Origin: VRUE01 sp963706605
GTDB lineage: Bacteria; Actinomycetota; Thermoleophilia; Solirubrobacterales; 70-9
NCBI GenBank assembly: GCA_963706605.1
Contig: OY970165.1
Location: 1-64,000 of the forward strand
DNA length: 64,000 nt
Direction: 5' to 3'
Shown here: piece after piece, positions 43,432 to 51,801 of the stretch
How the letters are laid out: the number at the start of each line of letters is the position of its first letter
Position numbering within the stretch: the stretch's first letter is position 1
Program-made: the position numbers and the translations under genes
The notes under the pieces: generated by a model
The model's input: only the letters and a program-made list of their open reading frames with translations
What the model was told of the DNA's origin: nothing
Databases searched by the model: none

Positions 43432-44109
43432 CTATGCCCCCGCCGGTTGCACCTCACCCAGCTTGCGGACGAGCATGATGCTGGCCAGCAGGAACCAGGC
43501 CAGGAAGAGGAGGAAGCCGATCAGGAAGCCGAATGCGCCGTCGGCCGCGAAGGCGCCGTGGTCGGTGTACACGGCGCCGAGCCCGAGGACGTTGAAGAGG
43601 GCCGTCACGAAGCTCAGCCACCCGAGGCCGGCCGGCAGGAAGCCCGTGTGGAGGATGCTGAGCCCGTTCGCGACGAAGAAGACGACGACCGCGGGAGCCG
43701 AGACCGCCAGCACCATTGCCGCGGCATCGGTCAGCGCCCGCGTCAGCTCCGGACCGTTGTCGGCCGGGTGCAGGGCGGCGGTCGCCGACAGGGCAAGCGA
43801 GACGATCAGGGCGGCGGCGGAGATCAGGCCACCCCCGTACGCGGTGGTCGCGAGGCGCCCCTCTCCCCCTTCGGCGGCAGCCAGGGCGCTGCGCAGAGCA
43901 CCGATGAACCAGACGAAGAAGAACATCGCGGCGCCGAAGATCAGCTGGATCGCGTGCAGCACGTTGTGGTGATCGACGATGTAGCTGAGGACTTCCGCCG
44001 GCGGGGCGTCGCTCGACGGCGGCTTCGGCTGCACCAGGAAGGCGATGATGACCAGGATCACGAACAGGATCCCCGTCGAGGCGGCGTAGCGAGCGTGTCG
44101 ATCGCTCAT
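43432..44109 (-). CDS. polytopic membrane protein of unknown function
   Basis: The 225-residue protein from the ATG at 44109 has about six hydrophobic helices (GILFVILVIIAFLV; LIFGAAMFFFVWFIGAL; GGGLISAAALIVSLAL; AVSAPAVVVFFVANGL; AFGFLIGFLLFLAWFLLA). There is a short extracellular loop after helix 1 (QPKPPSSDAPPAEVLSYIVD), seen in DUF4386-like proteins, but I cannot assign a function. It is a single gene, 18 bases from the tRNA, and begins the conserved chromosome to the right of the island. Confidence 0.75.
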   Translation of the reverse strand: MSDRHARYAASTGILFVILVIIAFLVQPKPPSSDAPPAEVLSYIVDHHNVLHAIQLIFGAAMFFFVWFIGALRSALAAAEGGEGRLATTAYGGGLISAAALIVSLALSATAALHPADNGPELTRALTDAAAMVLAVSAPAVVVFFVANGLSILHTGFLPAGLGWLSFVTALFNVLGLGAVYTDHGAFAADGAFGFLIGFLLFLAWFLLASIMLVRKLGEVQPAGA

Positions 44110-44176
44110 GTGAGCTCCCTTCAGGTAACCCGGACAGGACTCCACGATCTTCTCCCCCACGCACGCGGGGGTCAAG

Positions 44177-44668
44177 CTAGGAGTCGAGCTCGGCGAGGAG
44201 GTCGCGGAGGTCGAGTGGCTCGGTGAACATCGTGAATTCCCCGCCTTCCCCGGAGCGCGGCCACTGCTCGCGCGGACGATCCCAGTAGAGCTCGATGCCG
44301 TTGGCGTCGGGGTCGCTGAGGTAGAGCGCCTCGCTGACGCCATGATCGGAGGCGGCGCTGAGCGGGATGCCGGCGTCCGAGAGGCGGCGCAGCGCGTCGG
44401 CCAGAGCGGCGCGACTCGGGTAGCGGATCGCGAGGTGGAAAAGGCCAGTGCTGTGGACAGGCGGCGCTGGAGCGCCCTTCGAGTGCCAGGTGTTGAGGCC
44501 GATGTGGTGGTGGTAACCGCCGGCCGAGACGAAGGCGGCCTCGTCACCGATCCGCTGCTGCAGCTCGAAACCGAGCACGCCGCAGTAGAAGTCCAGCGCC
44601 CGGTCGAGGTCGGCCACCTTGAGATGGACGTGGCCGATGTCGACACCGGGGTCGATCGGCTCAGGCAT
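44177..44668 (-). CDS. VOC-family extradiol dioxygenase/glyoxalase (CatE-like)
   Basis: The 163-residue protein has two VOC modules. Metal ligands are expected at His14 or His16 (DIGHVHLKVADLDRALDFYC), in TGLFHLAIRYPSR and at Glu in DPDANGIELYWDR, the pattern of CatE/catechol-2,3-dioxygenase-like enzymes. It probably cleaves or isomerises an aromatic or dicarbonyl compound; the substrate is not evident. It overlaps the end of the upstream RNase H-like gene by eight bases, so both are likely in one operon. Confidence 0.88.
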   Translation of the reverse strand: MPEPIDPGVDIGHVHLKVADLDRALDFYCGVLGFELQQRIGDEAAFVSAGGYHHHIGLNTWHSKGAPAPPVHSTGLFHLAIRYPSRAALADALRRLSDAGIPLSAASDHGVSEALYLSDPDANGIELYWDRPREQWPRSGEGGEFTMFTEPLDLRDLLAELDS

Positions 44669-45059
44669 CGAGCGCCTCGTTGACCAGGCGGTCGGCCTCG
44701 GCGTTCTGCTCGCGGCGCACGTGGCGGATCGACCATTGCTCGAAATCCCGCAGGGCCCGCTTCACCTCGGCGTGCAGCCCGCGCAGGGTCGCGTCCTTGA
44801 CCTTGTATTCACCCTTCACCTGGCGCACGATCAGCTCCGAGTCGCCGACCAGCTCCACCTCGCTTGCCCCCATCCCGGCGGCGCGCTCGATCCCGAGCAG
44901 CAGCGCCCGGTACTCGGCGACGTTGTTGGTGGCGCGGCCGATCCGCTCGCCGAGCTCCTCGAGCACCTCACCGTCAGTGCCCTGGACGACGACCCCGATC
45001 GCCGCAGGGCCCGGGTTGCCGCGGGCGCCGCCGTCCACGTTTACGACGAGTTTTTCCAC
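44661..45059 (-). CDS. ribonuclease HI-like protein
   Basis: The 132-residue protein has the RNase H fold: VNVDGGARGNPGPAAIGVVV (first Asp), NNVAEYRALLLGIERA (Glu), VELVGDSELIVRQVKGEYKV (Asp) and RREQNAEADRLVNEAL (last Asp). All four acidic residues are present, so it should cut RNA in RNA-DNA hybrids. It corresponds to the RNase HI domain found in actinobacterial bifunctional proteins, here standing alone. It lies downstream of the zinc-ribbon gene with a three-base gap. Confidence 0.93.
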   Translation of the reverse strand: MEKLVVNVDGGARGNPGPAAIGVVVQGTDGEVLEELGERIGRATNNVAEYRALLLGIERAAGMGASEVELVGDSELIVRQVKGEYKVKDATLRGLHAEVKRALRDFEQWSIRHVRREQNAEADRLVNEALDA

Positions 45060-45062
45060 GCT

Positions 45063-45536
45063 CTAGGCGACCGGCTCGCCGGCCCGCGTCTTCGCATTCG
45101 CGCCCAAGATCAGCCGGCCACCCTCGCCGGCGCCAGCATTCCACTGCCGGGCGGGACCGTCGAGCTGGTCGATCTCCTCGCCCTTGCCGAGCTGGAAGAC
45201 AGCCCGAAGCTCGTCTCCGAGGTCGACGCCCCACTGGTACCAGCCCAGCTCCCAGGCGACGGTTATCCGCACCTCGTTCGCCGAGCCGGCGGCGGCGCCG
45301 ATCGAGACCCACGGCTTTCCCAGCGTCCGCATCAACCCGGCGACCGTTCGCGCGGCGTCGCTGGAGTTGAAGCGTGCCACCGCTCGCTCCAACCGCCCGG
45401 TCGGCGACTCGATGACCTCGGGCTCGGGCCGTCGCCCGACGTTGGCGCCGGGAGCGGCCGGATCGACCCAGCCGAGTCGCTCGGCGCGGCCACGGCAGAG
45501 TTCGCAGACCAGCTGCGAACCGTCCTTCTGGCTCAT
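45063..45536 (-). CDS. zinc-ribbon-like hypothetical protein
   Basis: From the ATG at 45536 the frame gives 157 residues with one CxxC (VCELCRGRAERLGW) near the start. The same frame continues upstream through a second, convincing CxxC (ETCAVCGRTILAGERT) back to the EF-G stop, but no ATG, GTG or TTG lies there. A complete zinc ribbon would need that part, so the true start may be non-standard or obscured by a sequence change. The remainder (ARFNSSDAARTVAGLMRTLG, WELGWYQWGVDLGDELRAVF) is unknown. Confidence 0.7.
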   Translation of the reverse strand: MSQKDGSQLVCELCRGRAERLGWVDPAAPGANVGRRPEPEVIESPTGRLERAVARFNSSDAARTVAGLMRTLGKPWVSIGAAAGSANEVRITVAWELGWYQWGVDLGDELRAVFQLGKGEEIDQLDGPARQWNAGAGEGGRLILGANAKTRAGEPVA

Positions 45537-45602
45537 GTATGTCCGTGTGCGCTCACCGGCCAGAATCGTGCGGCCGCAGACCGCGCAGGTCTCATTCGGG
45601 AC

Positions 45603-47723
45603 TCACGCCCTCAAATTACCAGCGGCCCGATCGCCTACGCGACGGCCTCGGCCCCCTGCCCGACTTGCTGCAACAACCCTGTCGGCAAGATGGCCGGGGA
45701 GCGGCTCGTAGCGCTCGAACTCCATCGTGAAATCGGCCCGCCCGGCGCTGATCGAGCGCAGGTCCGGCGCGTAGTCGAGCACCTCGGCCATCGGCACCTC
45801 GGCCCTGACCTCGGTCGCCGAGCCCTTCGGCTCCATCCCGAGGGGATGCCCACGGCGCGAGTTGAGGTCGCCGATGACGTCGCCGACCACCTCCTCCGGG
45901 CAGCTGACGGTGAGCCGCACGATCGGCTCCAAGAGAACCGGGTCCGCCGCTTCCATCGCCTCCCTGAAGGCCATCGACCCGGCCACCTTGAAGGCCATCT
46001 CGGAGGAGTCGACGTCGTGGTGTTTGCCGTCGACGAGGCGAACCCGCACGTCCCTGACGGGATAGCCAGCGACGGTTCCGTGCCGCATCGCCTCCACCAC
46101 CCCCTTCTCCACCGCCGGGATGAAGCTGCCCGGGATCGCGGCGCCCTTGATCTTGTTGACGAAGTCGAGCCCCGCCCCGTCGTCCGCCGGTTCGATCTCG
46201 ATCCGACAGTCGGCGAACTGGCCGCGCCCGCCGGACTGCTTCTTGTAGCGGGCATGTGCGTCGGCGGGCTTGCGGATCGTCTCTTGGTAGGGCACGCGCG
46301 GCGGATGCAGCTCGACCTCGGCGCCGAAGCGACGCTTCATCCGCTCGACGATCACCTCGACGTGCACCTGCGTCAACCCGGCGACGATCTGCTCGCCCGT
46401 CTGTGGGTCGCGGTGCACGTCGAGCGTCGGGTCCTCCTCGCTGAGGCGGCGCATCGCCGTCGCCGCCTTCTCCTCGTCGCCCTTCGACCTCGGCTCGTAG
46501 GCGAAGGCCATCACCGGCGCCGGCAGGTCGAGTGGCGCGAACGCGAGCTCCTCCTGCACCTCGCAGAGCACGTCGCCGGCCTGCGTCTGCTTCAGCTTCG
46601 CGACCGCGCCGATCTCCCCCGCCCCCAGCTCCGTCACCGCGTGCAGCTCGCTGCCGAGCGGGCGGCCGAGCTGGCCGATCCGCTCCTTCTCCTGCCTGGT
46701 CACGTTGACCACATGGGAATCGGAGCGCAACGTGCCACGGCAAACCCGCAGCAGGTTGATTCGTCCCGCGTAGGGGTCGGCAAGCGTCTTGAAGACGTAG
46801 GCGACAAGAGACCCGTCCTCGTCGGGCTCGATCTCAACCGAGTCACCATCCTCGCCGAGCGCCGTCACCGCGCCGCGCATCGCCGGCGAGGGCAGGTCCT
46901 CGACCAGCGCGCCGAGCAGGCGGTTGGTGCCGAGGTTCCGCGTCGCCACACCGCAGGTGACGGGGAATATGCGCCCCGCGGTGACGCCCTGCTTCAGCAC
47001 ACCGACGATCTCCGCATGGTCGATCTCCTCGCCATCCAGATAGCGCTCCATCAGCTCGTCGGAGTTCTCCGCCACCTCGTCCATCAGCTTCTCGCGGTAC
47101 TCCTCCGCCTGGGCGCGCAGCTCCTCGGGGATCTCGACCCGTTTTGCGCTGCCCTGCGCCGCCCCCTCATAGACGAACGCCTCGAGGTCGATCAGGTCGA
47201 TCACACCGCGGATCTCGTGCTCGGCGCCGATCGGGATCTCGGTCGCAACGACGTGCGGGCCGAAAGCGGCCTTCAGTGAGTCGAGGGCGGCGAAGAAATC
47301 CGCTCGCTCGCGGTCGAGCATGTTGACGAAGACGAGCCGCGCCAACCCCTCGTGGTCGGCGCGCCGCCAGAGCCGCTCCGTCTGCACCTCCACCCCGGCG
47401 ACACCGTTGACGGCGACGACCGCCGCGTCGACAACCCTCAGCGCCGCAACGGCGTCGGCGACGAAGCTGGGCTCGCCCGGGGTGTCGATCAGGTTGATCT
47501 CGCGACCGTCGTGCTCGAAGCCGGCAACCGAGGCGCCGATCGACATCTCGCGCGCCTGCTCGTCGGGTTCGTGATCGGAGACGGTGCTGCCGTCGACAAC
47601 CGTGCCGAGGCGCCGCTTCGCCCCCGCCTCGAACAGCATCGCCTCGTGCAGGCTCGTCTTACCGCAGCCCCGATGCCCGATCAGGGCTACATTGCGAATC
47701 CGGTCTGCGGCCTTATGAGGCAC
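45603..47723 (-). CDS. elongation factor G-like GTPase (EF-G2 type)
   Basis: This 706-residue protein has all five EF-G domains. The G1 loop is GHRGCGKTSL instead of the usual HVDAGKT, G3 is IDTPGE and G4 is NMLD instead of NKxD. These deviations separate it from the main translational EF-G and match the FusA2/EF-G-like proteins of actinobacteria, whose role in translation or stress is not settled. Domain IV is visible at YKKQSGGRGQFADCRIEIEP and SFIPAVEKGVVEAM. The canonical fusA is not in this window. It is the first gene of a likely operon with the zinc-ribbon, RNase H and VOC genes. Confidence 0.92.
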   Translation of the reverse strand: MPHKAADRIRNVALIGHRGCGKTSLHEAMLFEAGAKRRLGTVVDGSTVSDHEPDEQAREMSIGASVAGFEHDGREINLIDTPGEPSFVADAVAALRVVDAAVVAVNGVAGVEVQTERLWRRADHEGLARLVFVNMLDRERADFFAALDSLKAAFGPHVVATEIPIGAEHEIRGVIDLIDLEAFVYEGAAQGSAKRVEIPEELRAQAEEYREKLMDEVAENSDELMERYLDGEEIDHAEIVGVLKQGVTAGRIFPVTCGVATRNLGTNRLLGALVEDLPSPAMRGAVTALGEDGDSVEIEPDEDGSLVAYVFKTLADPYAGRINLLRVCRGTLRSDSHVVNVTRQEKERIGQLGRPLGSELHAVTELGAGEIGAVAKLKQTQAGDVLCEVQEELAFAPLDLPAPVMAFAYEPRSKGDEEKAATAMRRLSEEDPTLDVHRDPQTGEQIVAGLTQVHVEVIVERMKRRFGAEVELHPPRVPYQETIRKPADAHARYKKQSGGRGQFADCRIEIEPADDGAGLDFVNKIKGAAIPGSFIPAVEKGVVEAMRHGTVAGYPVRDVRVRLVDGKHHDVDSSEMAFKVAGSMAFREAMEAADPVLLEPIVRLTVSCPEEVVGDVIGDLNSRRGHPLGMEPKGSATEVRAEVPMAEVLDYAPDLRSISAGRADFTMEFERYEPLPGHLADRVVAASRAGGRGRRVGDRAAGNLRA

Positions 47724-47732
47724 GCAAGGAGG

Positions 47733-48506
47733 TTAGACCTCCTGCAAGGAGGACTTCAACCGCATCACGGCCTTGGTGTGCAGCTGGGAAACCCGTGACT
47801 CGGTGACGCCAAGGACCTCACCGATCTCGCGCAAAGTCAGGTTCTCGTAGTAGTAGAGCGCCACGACCAGCTGCTCGCGCTCCGGCAACCCGGCGATCGA
47901 CTCGGTGAGACGATCCTTGACCTCACTGCTGGCGAGGGATTCCTGTGGGTCTTCGGCGCGCGGGTCGGAGATCGTGTCGAGCAGCGAGACCGAATCGCCG
48001 GAGGAGTCCGAGATCGTCCAAAGCTCGTCCAACGCGTAGACCGAAGAGTTGGCGATCTCCAGCAGCGATGTCTGCAGTTCTTCCTCGGTCAGGCCGACTT
48101 TGGCGGCGAGCTCCGCCTCGGTCGGCGCCCGCTGCAGCTCGTGCTCGAGCTTGGCCTGGGCCGCCTCGATTTCGCGGGCTCGCGAGCGCACCGAGCGCGG
48201 AACCCAGTCGAGCGAGCGCAGCTCGTCGATGATCGCCCCGCGGATCCGGGTCATCGCGAAGGTCTCGAACTTGATCCCACGCTCGGGCTCGAAGCGCTCG
48301 ATCGCGCCGATCAGGCCCATCAGCCCGTAGGAGATCAGGTCGGCGTCCTCGACATGGGACGGCAGCCCGGCACCGAGCCGACCGGCGACGAACTTGACCA
48401 GCGGCGAGTAGGCGACCACGAGCCGCTCCCGCGCACCGCGGTCGCCATCGCCCTTGTAGCGGCGCCATAACTCGCGGAGCTCAACCTCTTTTACGCCGGT
48501 TTCCAT
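47733..48506 (-). CDS. whiG: RNA polymerase sigma factor, WhiG/FliA family
   Basis: The 257-residue group 3 sigma factor has region 2 with DADLISYGLMGLIGAIERFE and FETFAMTRIRGAIIDELRSL, region 3 (EIEAAQAKLEHELQRAPTEA) and a region 4 HTH (NLTLREIGEVLGVTESRVSQ). It directs transcription of sporulation, motility or stress genes in relatives. No flagellar genes are in the window, so WhiG-like use is more likely; the symbol reflects the family rather than a proven orthologue. The EF-G2 gene follows nine bases downstream. Confidence 0.92.
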   Translation of the reverse strand: METGVKEVELRELWRRYKGDGDRGARERLVVAYSPLVKFVAGRLGAGLPSHVEDADLISYGLMGLIGAIERFEPERGIKFETFAMTRIRGAIIDELRSLDWVPRSVRSRAREIEAAQAKLEHELQRAPTEAELAAKVGLTEEELQTSLLEIANSSVYALDELWTISDSSGDSVSLLDTISDPRAEDPQESLASSEVKDRLTESIAGLPEREQLVVALYYYENLTLREIGEVLGVTESRVSQLHTKAVMRLKSSLQEV

Positions 48507-48549
48507 GGAATTTGCTCGATTCTATGGCCGCTGGGGATTCAGTTGGGCG

Positions 48550-49437
48550 TCAGGCACGCGGATGGGTCGCAGCGTAGGCCTCCCGAAGGCGAGCGGCATC
48601 GACCCGAGTGTAGACCTGCGTGGTGGAGATCGACGCATGACCGAGCAGCTCCTGGATCGTGCGCAGGTCGGCGCCGCCTTCCAGCAGGTGGGTGGCGAAG
48701 CTGTGTCGCAACGAGTGCGGCGAGACGCCGGCGGCGAGCGCCGCCTCGCGGACCCAGAGCGCCAGGCGGCGGGTGATGTCGGAATTCGAGAGCCGACGGC
48801 CGCTCTTGGAGAGGAACAGCGCCGCCTCCTGAGGGTCGGTGGCAAGAGCATGCCGGCCCCGTTCGATGAAGTGCTTCAGCGCTTTTTGGGCCGGCTCGCC
48901 GACCGGCAGCAGCCGCTCCTTGGAGCCCTTGCCCAGCACTCGCAGCTGTTCGGTTTCAAAGTCGAAGGAATCGATCTCCAGATTGACGATCTCCTCGCAG
49001 CGCAGGCCGCAGGAGTAGGCAAGCTCCAGCATCGCGCGATCGCGCAGCTCCAGCGGCGTGCGCGCCGGGATCCGCTCCAGCAGGGTCCGCACCTGCTCGC
49101 CGTTCAGCACCCGCGGCAGCTTCTCCTCGCGCTTCGGGCTCGAGACGAGGTCGGCCGGGTTCTGACCAACCCGCTCGGTGCGGACGAGGAAGTTGAAGAG
49201 GCCGCGGATCGCGGCGAGCTTGCGGGCGACGGTCGCCGGCGCGGCTCCACCGGAGGAGAGCCCGGCCCCGTAGCGACGCACGTCGCGGTGACGGACCTTG
49301 CCTGGCTCCAAACCAGTGGCCTGCGCCCACTCGACGAACTGTCCGAGGTCGACTCCGTAGGCGCGACGAGTCCGCTCGGCCATGCTCCGCGCCCGCAGGT
49401 CGCGGTCATATCCCGTCAACGCCTCACCCCAAGTCAT
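48550..49437 (-). CDS. xerC: chromosomal tyrosine recombinase XerC/XerD
   Basis: The 295-residue recombinase has an N-terminal SAM-like domain and catalytic residues in YSCGLRCEEIVNLE (Arg), LGKGSKERLLPV (Lys), SPHSLRHSFATHLLEGGADL (HxxR), LLGHASISTTQVYTRV (His, Tyr). Length and motifs are those of dif-site resolvases, and the gene is in conserved chromosomal context between the sigma factor and an L,D-transpeptidase. Whether it is XerC or XerD cannot be decided. It is clearly different from the island recombinase at 31334. Confidence 0.9.
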   Translation of the reverse strand: MTWGEALTGYDRDLRARSMAERTRRAYGVDLGQFVEWAQATGLEPGKVRHRDVRRYGAGLSSGGAAPATVARKLAAIRGLFNFLVRTERVGQNPADLVSSPKREEKLPRVLNGEQVRTLLERIPARTPLELRDRAMLELAYSCGLRCEEIVNLEIDSFDFETEQLRVLGKGSKERLLPVGEPAQKALKHFIERGRHALATDPQEAALFLSKSGRRLSNSDITRRLALWVREAALAAGVSPHSLRHSFATHLLEGGADLRTIQELLGHASISTTQVYTRVDAARLREAYAATHPRA

Positions 49438-49473
49438 CGGATGAGATTCGCCGCGCGGCGCCCGGAGCCTGCG

Positions 49474-50541
49474 CTACCCGATGTAGATGGGCGTTCCGAC
49501 TTCGACCCGGTCGTAGAGGTCGATGACGTCGGGGATCGACATCCGCACGCAGCCGTGCGAGGCGGCGGAGCCAAGTGACCAGGTCTCTTCGGTGCCGTGG
49601 ATCCCGGCGCCTTCGAAGATCCCCATCCAGCGCGCCTTGATCGGATCCTCGGGGCCGGGCGGGATCACCTGTCCCGCCAGATCCCCCGCCCAGGCGGAGT
49701 TGGGAACGTGCCAGGAGGGGTTTTCCTGCTTTTCCTGGATGTCGTAGAGGCCTTCGGGGGTTTCGAGGCCTTCCTGGCCGACCGCCACGGTGTAGGTCTT
49801 GGTCAGCTTCAGGTTCTTCCAGAAGCGCAGGGTAAAGGTGCCGCGGTCCAGGGTGAGGTAGGTGGGATAGGCGGCGGCCACTTCCTTCGTCGTCACTTCG
49901 GGCTTGGTCGGGTGGGTGCGGGCAGCGATGCTGTGGTCGGCGCCGGCGTTGAGGACCGCGGCATTCAGCTGCCGGGTCAAGAGGTTGTCGCGGAGCTTGC
50001 GGCCGTCCTTCGCGGACACCACGCTGAGCGAGTCTCCGGTCGCCGCCACCGTCGCGTCCCGCGGTTCGCGGTCGACGGCTTCGGCCACTTCGCGAACGAA
50101 GTGATTGACGGCGGGCTGGGAATAGGTGACGTTCGCCGACACCTGCTTGTCGACATTGCCGCCCGTGACATAGCGGACGAGGCGACCCGGCAACCATTCG
50201 TCGTGGCTCGCGGCGAGCGCTTCTTCCACTGCGCGGTCGACGTTTGCATGCACCTTCAGCGTCCTCCCGTGCAGCTTCCAGCTCTGTCCGTCATAGCCGA
50301 CTTTCAGGGAGTGGCGCAGCGGCGCCAGCAACCGCGCACCGACGGCCTGCTTCGCCTCCGCTTCGGTCATGCCGCCGACGTCGACGCCGCCGATCGTCAC
50401 CCCGTCGGCGATCTTGCCGTCCTGGCTGCTGTCGTAGGCGTAGGCGCCGATCGCGCCGAGGACGAGCACGACGACACCGGTGACGATTGCGATTTGCGTC
50501 TTGCGCCCCATCAACTCTCTCGCGGGCTCGCCGTCGGGCAT
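49474..50541 (-). CDS. L,D-transpeptidase with peptidoglycan-binding domain
   Basis: The protein has 355 residues from 50541, or 345 from the internal ATG at 50511 (MGRKTQIAIVTGVVV). A signal anchor (residues 16-34) precedes a YoaR/PG_binding_4-type region (about 40-215). The YkuD catalytic domain at the C-terminus has HGTEETWSLGSAASHGCVRM, with the nucleophilic Cys and its His/Ser partners. It forms 3-3 cross-links in peptidoglycan outside the membrane. The gene is divergent from the folate-type gene at 50664. Confidence 0.93.
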   Translation of the reverse strand: MPDGEPARELMGRKTQIAIVTGVVVLVLGAIGAYAYDSSQDGKIADGVTIGGVDVGGMTEAEAKQAVGARLLAPLRHSLKVGYDGQSWKLHGRTLKVHANVDRAVEEALAASHDEWLPGRLVRYVTGGNVDKQVSANVTYSQPAVNHFVREVAEAVDREPRDATVAATGDSLSVVSAKDGRKLRDNLLTRQLNAAVLNAGADHSIAARTHPTKPEVTTKEVAAAYPTYLTLDRGTFTLRFWKNLKLTKTYTVAVGQEGLETPEGLYDIQEKQENPSWHVPNSAWAGDLAGQVIPPGPEDPIKARWMGIFEGAGIHGTEETWSLGSAASHGCVRMSIPDVIDLYDRVEVGTPIYIG

Positions 50542-50663
50542 GCCCCGAAGTGACTTGCGAAAAGTTTAGGCATATGGATCAATCGGCTGGACGAGCATCT
50601 CAGCTGCAAATCTACGTGCGAGCTCGGAGGAGAAAGGCGCCGCGTGCGGATATCGTTGCGCCC

Positions 50664-51377
50664 GTGCGCTCCAAGGACGAGGTTCGCGAGGAGATCTGGA
50701 AGGCGATGGACCGCGAGGGCGTTTCCCGCTTTCCGGGAGCCGAGGGCCGCATTCCCAACTTCGCCGGGGCGAAACTGGCGGCGGAAAAGCTCGCCGGTCA
50801 GCGCCTCTGGAAGCGAGCGCGGGTGATCAAGGCAAACCCCGACTCGCCGCAGACGCACGCTCGCCGCATGGCCCTGGAGGAAGGCAAGACAGTGATCATG
50901 GCGGTGCCGCGCCTGCGCGATCCACACCCGTTCCGCGTGCTCGAGCCGAAGCGGCTCAGCAAAAACGCGATCAAAGAGGCGGCGACGATCAAGGGGGCGC
51001 TGAAACACGGGCGCGTCGTCGCCCTCGACGATCTTCCCGAGATCGATTTCGTGCTCTGCGGATCGGTCGCGGTCAACCTGAGCGGGGCCCGGATCGGCAA
51101 GGGCGGCGGCTACTCCGACCTCGAGTACGGGATCCTGATCGACGCCGGCAAGATCGACGACCACACGACGATCGCGACGACCGTTCACCCGATCCAGATC
51201 CTGCGGCGGCACCTGCCCGTGATCTCCCACGACCTGCCGGTCGACGTGATCGCGACGCCCCGCGCGGTGATCGAGGTCGAGCGCCAATACGAGCGCCCCC
51301 GAGGGATCCTCTGGGATCACCTGCAGCCGCCGCAAATCCGCGAGATCCCGATCCTGGAACGAATGGGGTACGCGTAA
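50664..51377 (+). CDS. 5-formyltetrahydrofolate cyclo-ligase-like protein
   Basis: The GTG at 50664 starts a 237-residue protein. Family features are EVREEIWKAMDREGVSRFPG, an ATP-binding stretch RARVIKANPDSPQTHARRMA, and ARIGKGGGYSDLEYGI (GxGxGYYD-like). It matches the COG0212/MTHFSD branch rather than classical FAU1 enzymes; the usual GKGGGYYDR is altered to GKGGGYSDLE, so the exact reaction is uncertain. Likely role in one-carbon metabolism. Confidence 0.82.
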   Translation: MRSKDEVREEIWKAMDREGVSRFPGAEGRIPNFAGAKLAAEKLAGQRLWKRARVIKANPDSPQTHARRMALEEGKTVIMAVPRLRDPHPFRVLEPKRLSKNAIKEAATIKGALKHGRVVALDDLPEIDFVLCGSVAVNLSGARIGKGGGYSDLEYGILIDAGKIDDHTTIATTVHPIQILRRHLPVISHDLPVDVIATPRAVIEVERQYERPRGILWDHLQPPQIREIPILERMGYA

Positions 51378-51476
51378 ACCGTTCAGCCGGATCGCGGCAG
51401 ACAAACGGACCCGCAAGTCTCGACGCCGGGAACGCCTCGCCGGGGCCATTGAAGTGAAGCCGGGACAGCTGCTCGA

Positions 51477-51611
51477 CTAAGCAGCGTCGCCAACTGCTTT
51501 GCCACCCCGCTGGATCCGGTCGGCAGTCACCCTTCTCCTCGCGCTTACCAGGAACTCGACGCTTTCGCGATTGAGCTCCGCGAGGATCCCGCGGATATCG
51601 AGCTCAGGCAC
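51477..51611 (-). pseudogene. truncated nucleotidyltransferase-type toxin remnant
   Basis: A GTG-started 44-residue frame reads VPELDIRGILAELNRESVEF followed by LVSARRRVTADRIQ. The order matches the opening of DUF6036/MNT-like nucleotidyltransferases (ILxxLxxxxVxFLVVGG...RxTADIDL) with the GG-containing core deleted. It starts within the end of the upstream small gene. Dead fragment. The bases 51378-51476 to the left hold nothing convincing. Confidence 0.4.
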
Positions 51612-51801
51612 TGCGCCGGCGATGTCCCGACTCGGCGACTCGGGACATGAAGCGGTATAGCTCGAAGACCTGCTCCGTGCGCTGGGCCGGGGTGAGCTCG
51701 GTGTAGTCGCGCCGCAGGGCGGCGCGCTCAGGTTTCCCGTCGGGCGTCCAGTTGCCGACTCGTTTTGCTGGCTTCACAGTCGTACAGTAAAACGCCTCCA
51801 T
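51604..51801 (-). CDS. small protein, probable partner of the deleted nucleotidyltransferase
   Basis: The 65-residue product ends in ELTPAQRTEQVFELYRFMSR. Short helical proteins of this kind often precede nucleotidyltransferase genes in toxin-antitoxin-like pairs. It overlaps the extended end of the flavoprotein gene on the same strand by 74 bases and the truncated toxin fragment by eight. With its partner destroyed it is probably non-functional. Family assignment is weak. Confidence 0.4.
   Translation of the reverse strand: MEAFYCTTVKPAKRVGNWTPDGKPERAALRRDYTELTPAQRTEQVFELYRFMSRVAESGHRRRSA

Noticed and set aside
44619..47279. 886-codon plus-strand frame
   Set aside because: Covers EF-G2, zinc-ribbon and RNase H genes on the other strand; composition is typical antisense, no start context.
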